A stretch of DNA of 64,000 nt from Actinomycetospora soli (GTDB lineage Bacteria; Actinomycetota; Actinomycetes; Mycobacteriales; Pseudonocardiaceae), in the NCBI RefSeq assembly GCF_021026295.1, contig NZ_JAJNDA010000005.1, positions 186,001 to 250,000 of the forward strand. The letters are read 5' to 3'. The position numbers and the translations under genes were made by a program. The notes beneath the pieces were generated by a model. It was not told the origin of the DNA and did no database searches. It was given only the letters and a program-made list of their open reading frames with translations. Positions 1 through 11,504 of this stretch are shown here, one piece after another; position 1 is the first letter of the stretch; every line of letters begins with the position of its first letter.

Positions 1-201
1 GACCGCGGCGACGATCGTGGTGCCGTGCGGCACCCCGCCCGCGACCTCCGGCGTCACCCCGCGCGCCGTGGGCAGCAGGTCCGGCCGGACGGTCGAGAGG
101 AAGTCGATGAACGAGGACGTGCCGGAGTCGAAGTACGCGGGCGCGAGCCCCTGCCCTCGTCCCGTCGCTGCACTCGCCCCGAAGCTCATCCTGGGGTCCA
201 T
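1..201 (-). CDS. prcB: 20S proteasome beta subunit, N-terminal part (runs off the left edge)
   Basis: Only the first 67 codons lie in the window. The start ATG is at 201-199, with a second Met at codon 5 as alternative. The leader contains the SSFIDFL stretch seen in actinobacterial PrcB propeptides, then PHGTTIVAA at residues 58-66. By family knowledge the propeptide is cleaved after Gly60, exposing Thr61 as catalytic nucleophile. The subunit forms the inner rings of the 20S core that degrades pupylated proteins delivered by ARC/Mpa. It follows pup on the same strand after a 136-bp gap with two hairpins. prcA would be expected beyond the edge. Confidence 0.95.
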   Translation of the reverse strand, partial: MDPRMSFGASAATGRGQGLAPAYFDSGTSSFIDFLSTVRPDLLPTARGVTPEVAGGVPHGTTIVAAV

Positions 202-250
202 CGGCGGTCGTCGCTCCTCTGCTGGTGGTGTCGCTTCTACAGACGCACGC

Positions 251-280
251 GGCGGGCCGGAACGCTAGTCCCGGCCCGCC
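251..280. terminator. Hairpin between pup and prcB (second of two)
   Basis: A perfect 10-bp inverted repeat (251-260 with 271-280) encloses a 10-nt loop. No T-run follows. It lies 50 bp upstream of the prcB start, so it could attenuate read-through from pup or be an mRNA processing/stability element. Confidence 0.45.
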
Positions 281-293
281 GCTCCCGCACGGT

Positions 294-331
294 GGTCCGC
301 CGGGGTTCGCGCGTGGCGAACCCGACGGACC
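294..331 (-). terminator. Hairpin directly downstream of pup
   Basis: Bases 303-310 pair perfectly with 316-323, and the outer 294-299 with 326-331, giving a two-part stem with a 5-nt loop that begins 7 bp after the pup stop. The position suggests a factor-independent partial terminator or a 3'-end stabiliser that would let pup be made in excess over prcBA. It lacks a T-tract. Confidence 0.5.
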
Positions 332-337
332 GGATGA

Positions 338-532
338 CTACTCGCCGCCCTTCTGCACGTACGCGCGCACGAAGTCCTCGGCGTTCTCCTCGAGGACGTC
401 GTCGATCTCGTCGAGGATGCTGTCGGTCTCCTCGCCGAGCTTCTCGCGGCGCTCCTGGCCGGCGGCGGTGGTGTCCTCGCCGCCGTCGCCGTCGTCGCCA
501 CCGCCCTGCCGCTGGGTCTGTTCCTGCGCCAT
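338..532 (-). CDS. pup: Prokaryotic ubiquitin-like protein Pup, Glu-terminated
   Basis: A 64-residue acidic, Gln/Gly-rich protein with the conserved central helix region (SILDEIDDVLEENAEDFV) and C-terminal GGE. Pup is attached through its C-terminal Glu side chain to substrate lysines by PafA and recognised by the ARC/Mpa coiled coils. Mycobacterial Pup ends in GGQ and needs deamidation by Dop; here Glu is encoded directly, so that step is dispensable. A strong GGGAGG ribosome site precedes the ATG. It lies 75 bp after dop on the same strand. Confidence 0.97.
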   Translation of the reverse strand: MAQEQTQRQGGGDDGDGGEDTTAAGQERREKLGEETDSILDEIDDVLEENAEDFVRAYVQKGGE

Positions 533-607
533 GGCTGCCTCCCGGTGCCGAAGGGTGTTGCGTCCCCGAACCCTACCTGGCCGAGCCCGCTCCCGACGTC
601 ATCAACA

Positions 608-2134
608 TCATCCCCGCGTCAGGGCCTCGACGAGCGCCGTGGCGTTCTCGGCGTTGTCGATGAGCTCCCCGACGTGGCCGCGGGTGCCCCGCAGCGGCTC
701 CAGCGTGGGGATCCGCACCAGGGACTCCCGGCCCAGGTCGAAGATCACCGAGTCCCACGACGCGGCCGCGACCTCGCTCGGGTAGCGCTCCAGGCACCGG
801 CCGCGGAAGTACGCGCGGGTGTCCTCCGGGGGCCGGGTGACGGCGGCGCGCACCTCCTCCTCGGTGACGAGGCGCTTGATCGACCCGCGGGTGACCAGAC
901 GGTTGTAGAGGCCCTTGGCCTGCCGCACGTCGGAGTACTGCAGGTCGATCAGGTGCAGCTTCGGGGAGTCCCAGGGCAGGTTGTCGCGCTCCTGGTAGCT
1001 CTGCAGCAGCTTGAGCTTGGCCACCCAGTCCAGCCGGTCCGCGCAGCGCATCGGGTCGGCCTCGAGGTCGTCGAGGACCTGGCCCCAGATCTCGAGGGTC
1101 TCGCGGGTGACCTCGTCGATCTCTCCGCCGTCCCTGCCCTGGGTCTCCTGCTCGTGCTTGCAGGCGCGCTCGTAGTACTCGCGCTGGATCTGCAGGGCGG
1201 TCATCCGCCGCCCGTTGGCCAGGTCGACCTCGACCTGCAGCGTCGGGTCGTGGCTGATCCGGTGCACCGAGCGGACCGGCTCGAGCAGGCGCAGGTCGTC
1301 GAAGCGGACGCCGTCCTCGATCATCGACAGCACCAGGGCCGTCGTCCCGACCTTGAGGAACGTCGAGTACTCGGAGAGGTTCGCGTCGCCGATGATCACG
1401 TGCAGCCGCCGGTACTTGTCGGCGTCGGCGTGCGGCTCGTCGCGGGTGTTGATGATGCCGCGCTTGAGCGTCGTCTCCAGCCCGACCTCGACCTCGATGT
1501 AGTCCGCGCGCTGCGAGAGCTGGTAGCCCACCTCGTCGCCCGAGGCCCCGAGCCCGACGCGGCCCGCCCCCGTCATCACCTGGCGGGTGACGAAGAACGG
1601 GGTGAGCCCGGAGATGATGCTGGGGAACGGCGTCTGCCGGTTGCACAGGTAGTTCTCGTGCGACCCGTACGAGGCGCCCTTGCCGTCGATGTTGTTCTTG
1701 TAGAGCTGGATGCGACCGGTGCCGGGGACGACGGCGGCCCGCTCGGCGGCGTCCTCCATCACCCGCTCCCCCGCCTTGTCCCAGATCACCGCGCCGCGCG
1801 GGGTGGTGACCTCGGGGGCGGAGAACTCGGGGTGGGCGTGGTCGACGTAGAGCCGCGCGCCGTTGGTGAGGATGACGTTCGCGGCGCCGAGGTCGTCGAG
1901 GTCGCCGGTGTCCGGCGGCGGGCCGGCGCTCGGGCCGAGGTCGAACCCGCGGGCGTCGCGCAGCGGGGACTCCACCTCGTAGTCCCAGCGGGCGCGGCGC
2001 GCGCGGGGCACCTCGGCGGCCGCCGCGTAGGCGAGCACGACCTGGGTGGAGGTGATGACGGGGTTCGCCGTCGGGTCGCCCGGCACGGAGATGCCGTACT
2101 CGATCTCGGTGCCCATGATGCGGCGCGCGGTCAT
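608..2134 (-). CDS. dop: Depupylase/Pup deamidase Dop
   Basis: A 508-residue glutamine-synthetase-fold, carboxylate-amine-ligase-like protein of the Dop/PafA family, close to the usual ~500 aa. The N-terminus has GTEIEYG (Glu10, Glu12, ATP/Mg binding) and residues 96-103 read YVDHAHPE, with Asp98 matching the catalytic Asp region. DPTANP and the 'Dop loop' region (residues ~45-85) favour Dop over PafA. Because Pup here already ends in Glu, its main role would be removing Pup from substrates. The start ATG at 2134 is supported by a TAGGGT box 7 nt upstream (leaderless); Met7 is an alternative. It precedes pup and prcB in one transcriptional direction. Confidence 0.96.
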   Translation of the reverse strand: MTARRIMGTEIEYGISVPGDPTANPVITSTQVVLAYAAAAEVPRARRARWDYEVESPLRDARGFDLGPSAGPPPDTGDLDDLGAANVILTNGARLYVDHAHPEFSAPEVTTPRGAVIWDKAGERVMEDAAERAAVVPGTGRIQLYKNNIDGKGASYGSHENYLCNRQTPFPSIISGLTPFFVTRQVMTGAGRVGLGASGDEVGYQLSQRADYIEVEVGLETTLKRGIINTRDEPHADADKYRRLHVIIGDANLSEYSTFLKVGTTALVLSMIEDGVRFDDLRLLEPVRSVHRISHDPTLQVEVDLANGRRMTALQIQREYYERACKHEQETQGRDGGEIDEVTRETLEIWGQVLDDLEADPMRCADRLDWVAKLKLLQSYQERDNLPWDSPKLHLIDLQYSDVRQAKGLYNRLVTRGSIKRLVTEEEVRAAVTRPPEDTRAYFRGRCLERYPSEVAAASWDSVIFDLGRESLVRIPTLEPLRGTRGHVGELIDNAENATALVEALTRG

Positions 2135-2141
2135 GCCCCCG

Positions 2142-2147
2142 ACCCTA
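2142..2147 (-). promoter_or_regulatory. -10-like box for leaderless dop mRNA
   Basis: TAGGGT on the minus strand, 7 nt before the dop ATG. It overlaps the TAG stop of the upstream MFS gene. The spacing matches transcription starting at the initiation codon. No clear -35 is seen. Confidence 0.5.
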
Positions 2148-3359
2148 GTTGGCGCCCGCGCCCGCCGCCCTGCGCCACAGCACGGTGAAGGCCACGAGCG
2201 CGATCAGGGTCGCGCCCGTCATCGTCAGGCCCATCGGCAGCGCGGTGGTCCCGCCGCCGATCCCGACCAGCGGCGCCGAGAACCCGCCCACGAGGAACTG
2301 GGCGGTCCCCAGCAGGGCCGAGGCGCTGCCGGCGTGCTCCGGGTGGTCGGCGAGGCTCAGCGTGGTGGCGGCGGGCAGGGCGGTGCCGACCCCGCAGACG
2401 GTCACGAACAGCCCGACGACGACGCCCCACACCCCCAGGCCGAGCGCGCCCGCCAGGACGGTCGCCGAGCCGAGGAACGCGATCGCCAGGCCCAGCGGCA
2501 CCATGCGTCGGGCCTCGACCCGCTCGGCGCCGATCAGCCGCCCGGAGAGCTGCACGGCGCTGACGATGCCGACGGAGTTGACCGCGAACACGCCGCTGAA
2601 CTCCTGGGGCGAGAGCCCGTAGAGGCCCTGCAGCACGAAGGTCGACCCGGAGATGTAGGCGAACATCGCGGCGAACCCGAAGCCCGCCGCGGACACGCAG
2701 GCGAGCACGCGTCCGTCGGCGAGCAGGACGCCGAACGCGTGCCTCGTGGTCCGCCACCCGCCCGAGCGGCGCCGGTCGGGCGGCAGCGTCTCGGGCACCG
2801 CCAGCAGGACACCGATCAGCACGACCAGCCCGAGCACGGCCAGCACCACGAACACCCCGCGCCACGACGTGACCCGCAGCAGCTGCCCGCCCAGCACGGG
2901 CGCGACGATCGGCGCGACCCCCGAGACCAGCATCAGCGCGGCGAAGGCCCGTGCGGCCCGCGGCCCCTCGTACAGGTCCCGGACGACGGCCCGGGCCAGC
3001 ACGATCCCGACGGCGCCGGCGAGGCCCTGCGCCAGCCGCAGCGCCACGAGGGTCCCGACGTCGGGTGCGGCGGCACAGGCCGCCGAGAGGACCACGAAGC
3101 CGACCGCCCCGACGATCATCGGGCGCCGACGGCCGAGGACGTCGGAGAGCGGCCCGGCGACGAGCTGGCCCACGGCGAGCCCGACGACGCAGGCGGTGAG
3201 GGTCAGCGCGACGAGCGAGGCCGAGGCGTCGAGCTCCACCGCGATCGCCGGCAGGGCGGGGAGGTAGGTGTCGATCGAGAGCGGCGCCGCGGCGGTGAGC
3301 GCACCGAGGACGACGGTGCGGGCGGCGTTCCCTCCCCGGGGACGGACGGCCCCGCTCAC
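2145..3359 (-). CDS. Bcr/CflA-type MFS drug exporter
   Basis: A 404-residue, 12-helix major facilitator. The first loop carries the motif A segment [12 protein letters not shown], and helix 1 is followed by [13 protein letters not shown], typical of the Bcr/CflA (DHA1) family exporting bicyclomycin-like drugs or other small molecules; the substrate is unknown. The GTG start at 3359 overlaps the TGA of the upstream hydrolase (GTGA), so the two are translationally coupled. Longer upstream frames are out-of-frame readings of the hydrolase. It separates arc from dop. Confidence 0.85.
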   Translation of the reverse strand: MSGAVRPRGGNAARTVVLGALTAAAPLSIDTYLPALPAIAVELDASASLVALTLTACVVGLAVGQLVAGPLSDVLGRRRPMIVGAVGFVVLSAACAAAPDVGTLVALRLAQGLAGAVGIVLARAVVRDLYEGPRAARAFAALMLVSGVAPIVAPVLGGQLLRVTSWRGVFVVLAVLGLVVLIGVLLAVPETLPPDRRRSGGWRTTRHAFGVLLADGRVLACVSAAGFGFAAMFAYISGSTFVLQGLYGLSPQEFSGVFAVNSVGIVSAVQLSGRLIGAERVEARRMVPLGLAIAFLGSATVLAGALGLGVWGVVVGLFVTVCGVGTALPAATTLSLADHPEHAGSASALLGTAQFLVGGFSAPLVGIGGGTTALPMGLTMTGATLIALVAFTVLWRRAAGAGAN

Positions 3360-4525
3360 CGCCGGTCGTCGACGGCGGCCGGGGAGGACCCGGCGTCGGG
3401 AACGCTCAGCCACCGGAGCAGGTGCTCGTGGATCCGCGGGTCGTTGAGCAGGTGGAAGTGGTGCGACGACGGGAGCGTCTCGACGTCGGCGATCGCACCG
3501 CGGGCGGAGTCCACCGGGACGAGCAGGTCGCCGAGGATGTTCGCGAGCGGGTGGTGGGCGCTCGACGTGAGGCACGCGGCGACGCCGTGGTGGGTCGAGG
3601 AGGCCAGCAGCGGCACGTCGGTGTCGGAGACGCCGGCGACGAGGTCGCGGATGCCGGCCGAGCGCCGGTCGAGGAACTCGCCCCACGTGCGCGAGCGGGC
3701 CCGACGCGAGAGCTGGGTGGCGAGCTGGTCGACCCGGTGGGCCAGCGGGGCGCCCTCGTGCGGCGAGCCGAGGTAGACCATGCGGCGCACCGCGTGGACC
3801 CACGGTTCGCCGGCGAGGACGGCGGCGTGGCAGGCGTGGCGCAGCACGAGGCCGCCCATCGAGTGGCCGACGAGGTCGAGGCGGCGGATCGGCTCGGGCC
3901 AGGCGTCGAACACCTCGCCGAGCAGCACGGAGAGCGCCGCGCCGTTGTGGGCGATGCGCATGCCGGTGTTGTAGCGCAGCAGCAGCGGGACGGCGCCCAC
4001 GCTCGAGGCGATCCGCTCGGCGTAGCCCTCCCCCGCGGAGTCCTCGTCGGCGAGGCGCCAGGCGTGCTCGGTCTCGCCGAGGCCGTGGACGAAGAGCACC
4101 ACGTGGGAGAGGTCGCGCTCGGGGTGGTCGGCGACCGCGGCGGCGATGTCGTCGAGGCGCAGCTGGGCGTGCGGGTCCTCCGCGTCACCGATGGTGGAGG
4201 TGAACAGGGCCATCGGGACCGCGAGGTCGTTGTCGAGGGCCACCATGTGGTCGCCGACGAGGCCGTTGATCGCCCCGGTGAGGACCGCGCCCGCCGGTCG
4301 GGAGGTGATCGGCGTCCACTCGGCCCGCCCGGAGGCCTCGCGGTAGAACTCGGCGGCGAGGCCGACGCCCCGACCCGCCGCGTGCCCGATCCCGCGCACG
4401 GCGGAGTAGACGCCGGCGGAGATGCCGTCGTGGAGCAGCTGCACCGGCTTCGAGGCGGGGCCGAGGCCGACCTTGCGGAGCGCGGCGAACACCGTGTCCG
4501 ACACCGCGCGATGGGTGCCCTCCAC
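3356..4525 (-). CDS. Alpha/beta hydrolase, PGAP1/lipase-like
   Basis: A 389-residue protein with VHGLG at 146-150 (oxyanion side), the nucleophile elbow GHSMGG with Ser222, and a late HHFHLL His candidate. About 130 N-terminal residues with Gly/Ala-rich, partly amphipathic helices precede the hydrolase fold. The fold resembles lipases and GPI-deacylase-like (PGAP1) esterases; substrate unknown. GTG at 4525 is the first usable start because an in-frame TGA lies just upstream. Its stop overlaps the MFS start, so the pair probably acts together. Confidence 0.75.
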   Translation of the reverse strand: MEGTHRAVSDTVFAALRKVGLGPASKPVQLLHDGISAGVYSAVRGIGHAAGRGVGLAAEFYREASGRAEWTPITSRPAGAVLTGAINGLVGDHMVALDNDLAVPMALFTSTIGDAEDPHAQLRLDDIAAAVADHPERDLSHVVLFVHGLGETEHAWRLADEDSAGEGYAERIASSVGAVPLLLRYNTGMRIAHNGAALSVLLGEVFDAWPEPIRRLDLVGHSMGGLVLRHACHAAVLAGEPWVHAVRRMVYLGSPHEGAPLAHRVDQLATQLSRRARSRTWGEFLDRRSAGIRDLVAGVSDTDVPLLASSTHHGVAACLTSSAHHPLANILGDLLVPVDSARGAIADVETLPSSHHFHLLNDPRIHEHLLRWLSVPDAGSSPAAVDDRR

Positions 4526-4645
4526 GGGGCGCGAGATGATGTCGACGGCCTCGGACGCGACACCGCCCGCGCCCCCGGACCTCGTTGCGAGGAGCGGGAA
4601 GCGGCCGGTGCTGCTCGTCCGTCATGGGTGCGACGGTACCCGGTA

Positions 4646-6439
4646 CTACAGGTACTGACCCGTGTTGGAGGCGGTGTCGATCTCCTTGCCCTGCGTCGAG
4701 CCCTTGCCGGTGACGAGCGTGCGGATGTAGACGATCCGCTCGCCCTTCTTGCCGGAGATGCGGGCCCAGTCGTCCGGGTTGGTCGTGTTCGGCAGGTCCT
4801 CGGACTCGGCGAACTCGTCCACCACGGCGTCGAGCAGGTGTTGCACCCGCAGACCGGACTGCTTGGTCTCCAGGTGCGACTTGATCGCGGACTTCTTGGC
4901 GCGCCCGACGATGTTCTCGATCACCGCGCCGGAGTTGAAGTCCTTGAAGTACAGGACCTCCTTGTCCCCGTTGGCGTAGGTGACCTCGAGGAACCGGTTG
5001 TCGTCGGTCTCGGCGTACATCCGCTCGACGACCCGCTCGATCATGCCGTCGAGGCAGGCCTGCCGGTTGCCGCCGAACTCCGCGACGTCGTCCTCGTGGA
5101 CCGGCAGCCCCTCGATGAGGTACTTGCCGAAGATGTCGATCGCGGCCTCCGCGTCGGGACGCTCGATCTTGATCTTCACGTCGAGCCGGCCCGGGCGCAG
5201 GATCGCGGGGTCGATCATGTCCTCGCGGTTCGACGCACCGATCACGATGACGTTCTCGAGGCCCTCGACGCCGTCGATCTCGCTGAGCAGCTGCGGGACG
5301 ATCGTCGTCTCCACGTCGGAGCTGACACCCGACCCGCGGGTGCGGAAGATCGAGTCCATCTCGTCGAAGAACACGATCACCGGGGTGCCCTCGGACGCCT
5401 TCTCGCGCGCCCGCTGGAAGATCATCCGGATGTGCCGCTCGGTCTCGCCGACGAACTTGTTGAGCAGCTCGGGGCCCTTGATGTTGAGGAAGTGCGCCTT
5501 GATGTCGCGGCTGTCCTCACCGCGCTGCTCGGCGACCTTCTTCGCCAGCGAGTTCGCCACCGCCTTCGCGATGAGCGTCTTGCCGCAGCCGGGCGGGCCG
5601 TAGAGCAGGACGCCCTTCGGCGGGCGGAGCTGGTACTCGCGGAACAGGTCCGCGTGCAGGAACGGCAGCTCCACCGCGTCGCGGATGGAGTCGATCTGCC
5701 GCGAGAGCCCGCCGATGTCGGTGTAGGCGACGTCGGGGACCTCCTCGAGCACGAGCTCCTCGACCTCGGCCTTCGGCACCTTCTCGTAGGCGTAGCCCAC
5801 CTTGGTGTCGACCATCAGCGAGTCGCCCGGCTTGAGCTCCGGGGCGTCCGGGCCGAACAGCGAGTCGGCGAGGTGGATCACCCGCTCCTCGTCGGCGTGC
5901 CCGATGATCAGGGCGCGCGTGCGCGACCCGTCCTCGTCGGTGAGCACCTCGCGCAGCGAGCAGACCTCGCCGATCCGCTCGTAGTCGCCGCCCTCGACGA
6001 CGGTGAGGGCCTCGTTGAGCCGGACCGACTGGCCGCGCGTGAGCTCGGCGGCCTCGACGGCGGGGGACACGGCGACGCGCATCCTCCGACCCGACGTGAA
6101 GACGTCGACCGTCTGATCCTCGTGGAGGGTCAGGAACACGCCGTAGCTCGACGGCGGTTGCGCGAGACGGTCCACCTCCTCGCGGAGCGCGACGAGCTGG
6201 GCCCGCGCCTCCTTGAGGGTGTCGGTGAGCTTGTCGTTGCGCTCGGTCAGTTGGGACACCCGCGCCGCCGAGTCCGCGAGCCGCTGCTCGAGGATCCGGG
6301 TGTGGCGTGGGGACTCGGTCAACTTCCGACGCAGCAGGGCGACCTCTTCTTCGAGGAATCGCACCTGTGCCGCCATGTCCGCCGCGCCTCGGTCGCGGCC
6401 CTGGTCGGATCGGCCCCTGGGGTCGTCGTTCATGCTCAC
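4646..6439 (-). CDS. arc: Proteasome-activating AAA ATPase ARC/Mpa
   Basis: A 597-residue hexameric unfoldase. Order: N-terminal coiled coil (~25-95) that binds Pup, two OB-type interdomain segments (~97-230), then the AAA module with Walker A GPPGCGKT (281-288), Walker B IVFFDE (355-360) and an arginine-finger region (RPGRLD). The C-terminus is GQYL, the HbYX-like tail that docks into 20S alpha-ring pockets and opens the gate. GTG at 6439 has an AGGAGG-type ribosome site; the ATG two codons later is an alternative. It reads toward the hydrolase-MFS-dop-pup-prcB genes. Confidence 0.97.
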   Translation of the reverse strand: MSMNDDPRGRSDQGRDRGAADMAAQVRFLEEEVALLRRKLTESPRHTRILEQRLADSAARVSQLTERNDKLTDTLKEARAQLVALREEVDRLAQPPSSYGVFLTLHEDQTVDVFTSGRRMRVAVSPAVEAAELTRGQSVRLNEALTVVEGGDYERIGEVCSLREVLTDEDGSRTRALIIGHADEERVIHLADSLFGPDAPELKPGDSLMVDTKVGYAYEKVPKAEVEELVLEEVPDVAYTDIGGLSRQIDSIRDAVELPFLHADLFREYQLRPPKGVLLYGPPGCGKTLIAKAVANSLAKKVAEQRGEDSRDIKAHFLNIKGPELLNKFVGETERHIRMIFQRAREKASEGTPVIVFFDEMDSIFRTRGSGVSSDVETTIVPQLLSEIDGVEGLENVIVIGASNREDMIDPAILRPGRLDVKIKIERPDAEAAIDIFGKYLIEGLPVHEDDVAEFGGNRQACLDGMIERVVERMYAETDDNRFLEVTYANGDKEVLYFKDFNSGAVIENIVGRAKKSAIKSHLETKQSGLRVQHLLDAVVDEFAESEDLPNTTNPDDWARISGKKGERIVYIRTLVTGKGSTQGKEIDTASNTGQYL

Positions 6440-6579
6440 GGCGCCCTCCTCCCGCTACTCCGTGGCGTCACCGTACCCGTGAAACCTGGTGTCCGTGGAG
6501 TAGCGAGCCGGTGACGGACTTCTCGCGTCGTCGTCGTGCTTTTGTCACCGAGAGTGCGGCTTGCGGGTTCAGAAGTGTG

Positions 6580-8556
<1,977 letters not shown>

Positions 8557-8610
8557 ATCCGCTCCGACGCAGCGACGGCCCCGACGGATCCACGGGATCT
8601 GCGACCGCCG

Positions 8611-8669
8611 GACGTCGTGAGCGTGTCGCAGCAGGGCTTGCGCGTGTCGCTCACGAAATCGTGATCATG
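8611..8669 (+). repeat. Palindromic repeat F, right copy
   Basis: 59 bp, inverted relative to 7582-7640, about 85% identical. Internal hairpin arms are at 8617-8623 and 8648-8654. It lies 84 bp upstream of the RecB-like gene start. Confidence 0.8.
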
Positions 8670-8739
8670 TGGCGGAGGACGGGGTCTCCCGGCCCGAAGG
8701 CAGACCTCGAGGCGGACCGAGGTTGTCAGGGGTCCGTCG

Positions 8740-8745
8740 TAGCGT
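8740..8745 (+). promoter_or_regulatory. -10-like box for the RecB-like gene
   Basis: TAGCGT, 7 nt before ATG 8753, consistent with a leaderless transcript and with choosing this ATG over an upstream in-frame start at 8669. Confidence 0.45.
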
Positions 8746-8752
8746 CCGCGGC

Positions 8753-9625
8753 ATGATCGAGACGAGCACCACCACGGTCCCCGCGCCCCGTACGTCGCCG
8801 GAGGACCGCCCGCGGCGGCGGCCGGCGCTGTCGCCGTCCCGGGCCGGGGACTTCAAGCAGTGCCCGCTGCTCTACCGGTTCCGGGCGGTCGACCGGCTGC
8901 CCGAGCGGCGAAGCCCCGCCCAGCTGCGCGGGATCGTGGTGCACGCGGTGCTGGAGCGGCTCTTCGCGCTGGACCCGCCGTTGCGGCGCCCGGAGCGGGC
9001 GCACGGGCTGCTCGCGGAGGTCGTGGCGGAGCTGGACGCGACCGACCGGGAGCTGCTCGGCGACCCGGCCGCGGCGGGCGCGCTCGTCGACGCCTATTTC
9101 GCGATGGAGGACCCGCGCCGGCTGCGGCCCGAGGCGTGCGAGGTGTTCCTGGAGACCGAGCTGGCCTCGGGGGTCGGGCTACGTGGCTACGTGGACCGGC
9201 TCGACGTGTCGCCGGACGGCGACGTGCGGATCGTCGACTACAAGACCGGTGCGGCGCCCCGCGAGGTCGTCGAGGCGCGGGCGCTCTTCCAGCTGAAGTT
9301 CTACGCGCTGGTGCTGCTGCGGGCCCGCGGCGTGCTGCCGCGCCAGCTGCGGCTGATGTACCTCGCCGACGGACAGAGCCTGACCCACTCCCCCACGGTC
9401 GCCGAGCTCGAGCGCTTCGAGCGCACGGTCGTCGCGCTGTGGGCCGCGATCCTGCGGGCGGCCCCCACCGGGGACTTCCGGCCCAACCCGGGTCGGATGT
9501 GCGGCTGGTGCGCGCACCAGGCAGTCTGCCCGGCGTTCGGCGGGACGCCGCCGGACTATCCCGGCTGGCCCGACGGGAGCCCCGACACGGGCTCCGACGA
9601 CACCACGGAGACCGCTCCCCCATGA
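8753..9625 (+). CDS. RecB-like PD-(D/E)XK nuclease with Fe-S cluster cysteines
   Basis: A 290-residue single-domain nuclease. An early H64 (HAVLERL), D148 in YVDRLD and D162-K164 in VDYKTG form the PD-(D/E)XK metal site. Cys37 together with Cys250, Cys253 and Cys259 has the spacing of the 4Fe-4S staple of AddB/Cas4-type nucleases. Likely a 5'- or 3'-end processing DNA exonuclease; there are no helicase motifs and no cas genes nearby. The mycobacterial homologue (Rv2119) is likewise next to trmI. The final TGA overlaps the next ATG, implying coupling. Confidence 0.85.
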   Translation: MIETSTTTVPAPRTSPEDRPRRRPALSPSRAGDFKQCPLLYRFRAVDRLPERRSPAQLRGIVVHAVLERLFALDPPLRRPERAHGLLAEVVAELDATDRELLGDPAAAGALVDAYFAMEDPRRLRPEACEVFLETELASGVGLRGYVDRLDVSPDGDVRIVDYKTGAAPREVVEARALFQLKFYALVLLRARGVLPRQLRLMYLADGQSLTHSPTVAELERFERTVVALWAAILRAAPTGDFRPNPGRMCGWCAHQAVCPAFGGTPPDYPGWPDGSPDTGSDDTTETAPP

Positions 9626-10452
9626 CCGCCCCCGTGCCCGAGCCCTACTTCCGCCTGCTCGACGACGACCGGCCCGAGGGCACGAGGGTCGAGGCGTCCG
9701 GGTCCACCGCCGGCCCGTGGTTCGCCGACGCGCAGCACATGGGCCCGCCCAGCGCGCTGCTGATCCGCGCCCTGGAGCGGCGCTCCGGCCGCGAGGACGT
9801 GCGGCTCGCGCGGGTGACCGTCGAGGTGCTGGGCAAGGTGCCGGTCGACGAGCTCGTGGTGCGCGCGGAGGTCACGCGGCCGGGACGCACCATCGAGCTG
9901 GTCACCGCCGAGCTCGCGGCGACGGACCCGGCCTCGGGCACCGTCCGTCCGGTCGCCCGGGCGCACGGCTGGTTCCACGGCGTCGGCGACACCGCGGACG
10001 TCGTCACCGTGCCCGGGACCGCGATGCCGGCACTGCCCGGACCCGAGGACGGGGCGCAGCGCGACATCCCCGACGGCTGGCTGCCGGGCTACCTCACCTC
10101 GGTGGACTGGCGCTGGATCACGGGCGGCCTCGACGTCACCGGGCCGGGCCGCGCGTGGGGGCGGCTGCGCGGCCAGGTGGTCGAGGGTGAGGAGCCGACG
10201 CCCACGCAGCGGCTCGCGGCCGTCGCCGACTCGACCAACGGCGCCGCGAGTCGGCTCGACCTGCGGCGATGGCTGTTCGTCAACACCGACCTGACGCTGC
10301 ACCTGCACCGGGTGCCCAGCGGCGAGTGGACGGGGCTGGACGCGGACAGCGTGATCGGGCCCGAGGGCACCGGGACGGCCTACTCGGTGCTGCACGACGA
10401 GCACGGGCCGGTCGGCCGCGCCGCGCAGGCGCTGACCGTCCGGCCCCGCTGA
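9622..10452 (+). CDS. Acyl-CoA thioesterase family protein (double hotdog)
   Basis: 276 residues with two hotdog-like halves. The N-terminal half has PSALLIRALER, VTVEVLGKVPVDELVVRAEV and GRTIELVTAEL, as in TesB-like/YbgC-distant actinobacterial thioesterase proteins. The C-terminal half has ADSTNGAASRLD and NTDLTLHLHR. It probably hydrolyses an acyl-CoA; the substrate is unknown. ATG overlaps the nuclease stop (ATGA). It converges with hisG, only 16 bp apart. Confidence 0.75.
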   Translation: MTAPVPEPYFRLLDDDRPEGTRVEASGSTAGPWFADAQHMGPPSALLIRALERRSGREDVRLARVTVEVLGKVPVDELVVRAEVTRPGRTIELVTAELAATDPASGTVRPVARAHGWFHGVGDTADVVTVPGTAMPALPGPEDGAQRDIPDGWLPGYLTSVDWRWITGGLDVTGPGRAWGRLRGQVVEGEEPTPTQRLAAVADSTNGAASRLDLRRWLFVNTDLTLHLHRVPSGEWTGLDADSVIGPEGTGTAYSVLHDEHGPVGRAAQALTVRPR

Positions 10453-10468
10453 ACCCGTTCAGGGCGGC

Positions 10469-11452
10469 TCAGCGCCCGGCCACGCCCATCCGCGCGACGG
10501 CGGGGTCGGCCGAGGAGGGCGACTCCGCGGGCGGCGGCGTGGCGCCCGGCATCGAACTCACGCCGCCCACCCCGGGCAGCACCGCGCGGCACGACTGGAG
10601 CGAGGAGGTGACGATGCCGGTGCAGCCGAGGTCGGCGAGCTCGTCCATCACGTCGTTGACGCGGCTGCGGCGCACCATCGACCGGACGGCGACCCAGCCG
10701 TCGAGGGAGAGCGGCGCGACGGTCGGCGACTGCACCCCCGGGGTGATCTGGACGGCGTCGTCCTGGACCGACTGCGGGCAGTCGTAGTCGAGCATCACGT
10801 ACTGCCGGGCGAACACGACGCCGCGCAGCCGCTCGATGAAGCGGTACTTGGCCTTCGTGATGTCCGGCGAGTCCGGCTGCTGGTCGAACTTCGCGTTGCG
10901 GTCGACGATCACGGCCTCGGACTCGAGGATCGGGTCGCCGATCGGCTCGAGACCGTGCTGGGCGAGGGTGCGGCCGGTCGAGACGACGTCGGCGATGGCG
11001 TCGGCCACCTCCAGCTCGATCGAGACCTCGACCGCCCCGTCGAGCCGGATGACGTCCTTCGCCGAGATGCGCTGCTGGGCCAGGTTGGCGCGCACCAGCC
11101 GCGGGAAGGAGGTCGCGATCCGCTTGCCCGCGAGGTCCTGCACCGTCCAGCCCTTGGCGATCGGCGCCGCGTAGCGGAACGCCGAGTTGCCGAACCCGAG
11201 CTTGAGCACCTCGTTGACCGAGGCGGACGACTCCTCGGTCAGGTCGTGCCCGGTGATCCCCAGGTGGAGCTGGCCCTCGGAGACGTAGGTCGCGATGTCC
11301 TTGGGGCGCAGGTAGAAGAACTGCACGCCGTTGTGGCGGTCGTGCAGGGACAGGTCACGGTTGTCCGACCGCTGCCGGTACCCGGCGTCGCGCAGCATGC
11401 GGGACGCCTCCTCGGCGAGGGACCCCTTGTTCGGGACGGCGACGCGGAGCAT
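10469..11452 (-). CDS. hisG: ATP phosphoribosyltransferase (long form)
   Basis: Catalyses the first step of histidine synthesis, ATP + PRPP to phosphoribosyl-ATP. 327 residues: two periplasmic-binding-like catalytic lobes (MLRVAVPNKGSL; ELEVADAIADVVSTGRTL for the PRPP loop) and a C-terminal ACT-like regulatory domain (~215-285) that mediates histidine feedback. The last ~35 residues are a Pro/Ser/Ala-rich tail beyond the mycobacterial enzyme. ATG 11452 follows AGGAGA and begins the conserved MLRVAVPNKG; the longer frame to 11482 is not needed. It follows hisE after 52 bp. Confidence 0.96.
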   Translation of the reverse strand: MLRVAVPNKGSLAEEASRMLRDAGYRQRSDNRDLSLHDRHNGVQFFYLRPKDIATYVSEGQLHLGITGHDLTEESSASVNEVLKLGFGNSAFRYAAPIAKGWTVQDLAGKRIATSFPRLVRANLAQQRISAKDVIRLDGAVEVSIELEVADAIADVVSTGRTLAQHGLEPIGDPILESEAVIVDRNAKFDQQPDSPDITKAKYRFIERLRGVVFARQYVMLDYDCPQSVQDDAVQITPGVQSPTVAPLSLDGWVAVRSMVRRSRVNDVMDELADLGCTGIVTSSLQSCRAVLPGVGGVSSMPGATPPPAESPSSADPAVARMGVAGR

Positions 11453-11504
11453 GGCTCTCTCCTGGCGGCACCACGTGTGCACGTGGAGCCCGAGTCGAAT
11501 GGGT

